Positions 62,301 through 64,000 of a stretch of 64,000 bases of DNA are shown here, piece by piece. The stretch comes from Raphanus sativus (lineage: Eukaryota > Streptophyta > Magnoliopsida > Brassicales > Brassicaceae). The position numbers and the translations under genes are program-made. The DNA lies in NCBI RefSeq assembly GCF_000801105.2, contig NC_079516.1, positions 21,427,043 to 21,491,042 of the forward strand, in the 5' to 3' direction. Within the stretch, counting starts at the first letter, position 1. Every line of letters begins with the position of its first letter. The notes beneath the pieces were generated by a model, which worked only from the letters and a program-made list of their open reading frames with translations, made no database searches and was not told the DNA's origin.

Positions 62301-62437
62301 GTTTCTGTACTGTAACGGCCGTGAGGGATAAAACCAAAAAGGAAAGACTAGGAGGTTCTCTTCAGTCTTCTGTCGAAAACTTGGACTTTGGGTTTTGGAA
62401 GAAGAAACTTGATGAAATGTTGTTGACAAGCCGATGT

Positions 62438-62448
62438 TATTAAATACG
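62438..62448 (-). promoter_or_regulatory. TATA-like element of the ERT2-like gene
   Basis: The minus strand reads GTATTTAATAA about 140 bp upstream of the chosen start codon, leaving a leader of about 110 bp rich in TTCTTC. Confidence 0.4.
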
Positions 62449-62449
62449 T

Positions 62450-64000
62450 GGGTGGGGGAGTGAAGGAGAAGGTTACTGCGTAGAAAGCGAGGGTGTCTTG
62501 AGAGATTGCTTTTTGAGTGAATTTAAAGCACGAGGTAAATGATGATAAATTGGCCAAAAAAAAAGGAAAGAGGAGAAAAATATAATTTTGAAGTATCAAA
62601 AAGTTTTAAAACCGAGTTATTATTATTTTTTCAATTACTTTGCTTTTTTTTTTTTTTTTTTTTGAAAAAGGGCTTTCAGTTTACTTTGCTTTTCTGCGAT
62701 GAAAAGATGTTTGAAACTAAAAAAATATTTTAAAATCATAAGGGATTCGATAGATAACTCGGTTTAGCTAGTAAGCTTATTTGAAGCTATAGTATGGAAG
62801 GTTTTTTTGAGCTATATGGAAGCTTATTTGACTCCTACTATAATATGTATTGAACCCTGACATCAAAATAAAATTAGTTACGTTGATCTTATTGAGACGA
62901 GTCCACACAATAAGCAATTTTTTTGGATTGCATTGTGCAAGTAAATGTGTAATTGTAAATCAGTTGTTTGTAGTTTTTTTCGCCAAATAAAACCCTTAAT
63001 ATTGCATGAAATCGTTGAAAAATGTAAATGTGTTCATATCCCAGGTGGGTTAAAATAGTGTACAATACTGTATTAATCATATGGATTTTACACATAATAT
63101 CACAACTAAAATAGTGTAAAATACTGAAATAATCATATGAAATCTAGACATATTATCAAAGTTTGATATTATGTCTAGAATCCACATTACATTGTTGATA
63201 TTATGTCTAGTATCCATATTACATTGTTTATACTAGTAAGAGACATGGTGTGCATATAATATAATTGCTTCTTTTTAGTTTGTTGTCTTTTTGTGCTTTT
63301 TTGTCCTCAAATTAAAAATTGCTTCTTTTTATTTTGTTGTCTTTTTGTGCTTTTGTTCCTCAAATTAAAAATTCTCCGTATGTTTCTCTAAACCTGGTTC
63401 GTTGTATGTATCATACATAGTCCAAAACCTTTTTTTTTTAGTGTATTTCTTTACAACTTTCGGACAAACCTATTTGACTCATATTACAAAGATCCTAGAG
63501 TTGAACCATAGGCATGGTGGAACTGAAGCATATTAGTGGGTGCCACTAGCCTAACGATTTTCTTTCTTTTGGCCCAGAAAACCTAATAATCATGTATGTA
63601 TATCAAAATCGATAAATTATTAGTAGTATAAAATATATACATTTTATTTTAAATTTACAATTGTAAGAATACAGTTTTCTACAATCCAATTCTATCATCA
63701 GCATTAAATCCAGTTTGTAACCAGCATCAGAGATCAACTAAGCCAATCGTCATAAGTCTTAAACCCAACAAAGGCCACCCAACAAGCCTATCATCTTCAA
63801 AAAAGTCCCACGTTGAGCCACTTATAGCCGTCTGAGTGAGCTGCATACTGTCAACAATGAAAAGCTTCACGTGGAACAAGTCTAGGAAATCTATATTGTT
63901 CTAAGATTGGCCAAAGTAAGCCAAGCACCTGTGAACAATATGAAGGGCTAAACAAAAACATCAATCAGAACCGAATCTGGGCAAACCGAATCGAACATTG
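62450..64000. other. Upstream flank of ERT2-like gene; no further gene seen
   Basis: A poly(T) run at 62645-62663. A hairpin, CTAGACATATTATCAAA/GTTTGATATTATGTCTAG, at 63144-63178 with a partial extra arm at 63198-63210. A two-copy tandem repeat of about 54 bp (TTGCTTCTTTTTAKTTTGTTGTC...CCTCAAATTAAAAA) at 63266-63373. The last 300 bp (AAGTCCCACGTTGAGCCAC at 63806) is reminiscent of LTR sequence but cannot be proved here. Confidence 0.45.

Noticed and set aside
62301..62429. Longer N-terminus for the ERT2-like protein
   Set aside because: The upstream ATG is only about 9 bp from a TATA-like box, and the extra residues look like translated leader; MSRLWKKPKSGRL fits as the true start.
63700..64000. 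LTR retrotransposon at the window end
   Set aside because: Only a suggestive AAGTCCCACGTTGAGCC stretch; no second LTR, primer binding site or polyprotein in view.

Overview
The window is nuclear DNA of a Brassicaceae plant, probably Brassica or a close relative. It is AT-rich, has plant-type introns and degenerate TTTAGGG telomere-like tracts. The few single-copy genes match a short stretch of Arabidopsis chromosome 4: a CML42-like calmodulin gene (recognised as At4g20780), berberine-bridge-enzyme-like (BBE) oxidases (the At4g20800-20860 cluster) and an ERT2-like membrane protein (At4g20880). Those gene identities come from recalled family knowledge; no search was run.

Layout. 1-2249: 3' part of a CACTA (En/Spm) transposon whose terminus lies inside a nitrile/epithiospecifier kelch gene; the kelch fragment runs 2250-2974. 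3.8-7.2 kb: LINE debris, a 286-bp tandem duplication, a palindrome split by a MITE, and a 469-bp Mutator-type element carrying telomere-like repeats with a 9-bp target duplication. 7.4-8.0 kb: CML42 (minus). 8.2-15.2 kb: Helitron termini, a 33-bp minisatellite and a 1.6-kb tandem/inverted repeat complex. 15.9-17.6 kb: intact two-exon BBE-like gene (plus). 18.2-30.5 kb: a large multi-gene Mutator-like element with a broken MURA transposase (plus), a small GRF zinc-finger gene (minus) and a DUF1985/Ulp1-like gene (minus). Its non-coding DNA holds tandem repeats and at least eleven exact copies of the near-palindrome TAGCCGGYTA.

31.7-35.0 kb: CACTA end, a nested poly(A) retroposon with a 16-bp target duplication, and a second MULE relic. 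36.0-38.5 kb: two 0.65-kb direct repeats flanking a small secreted cysteine-rich peptide gene (minus). 40.1-42.2 kb: a second BBE-like copy, now a pseudogene. 43.8-45.7 kb: a delimited non-autonomous Helitron carrying an RPA1-like OB-fold gene. 45.8-58.7 kb: LINE, Helitron, hAT, CACTA and MITE relics. 61.3-62.3 kb: ERT2-like gene (minus).

The host genes do not form an operon or pathway; they are collinear survivors spread apart by transposons. The most interesting system is the 18.2-30.5 kb element: a DUF1985-family gene together with a dense, element-specific motif resembles, in architecture, the VANC anti-silencing systems of Arabidopsis VANDAL transposons, but with a different and palindromic motif.
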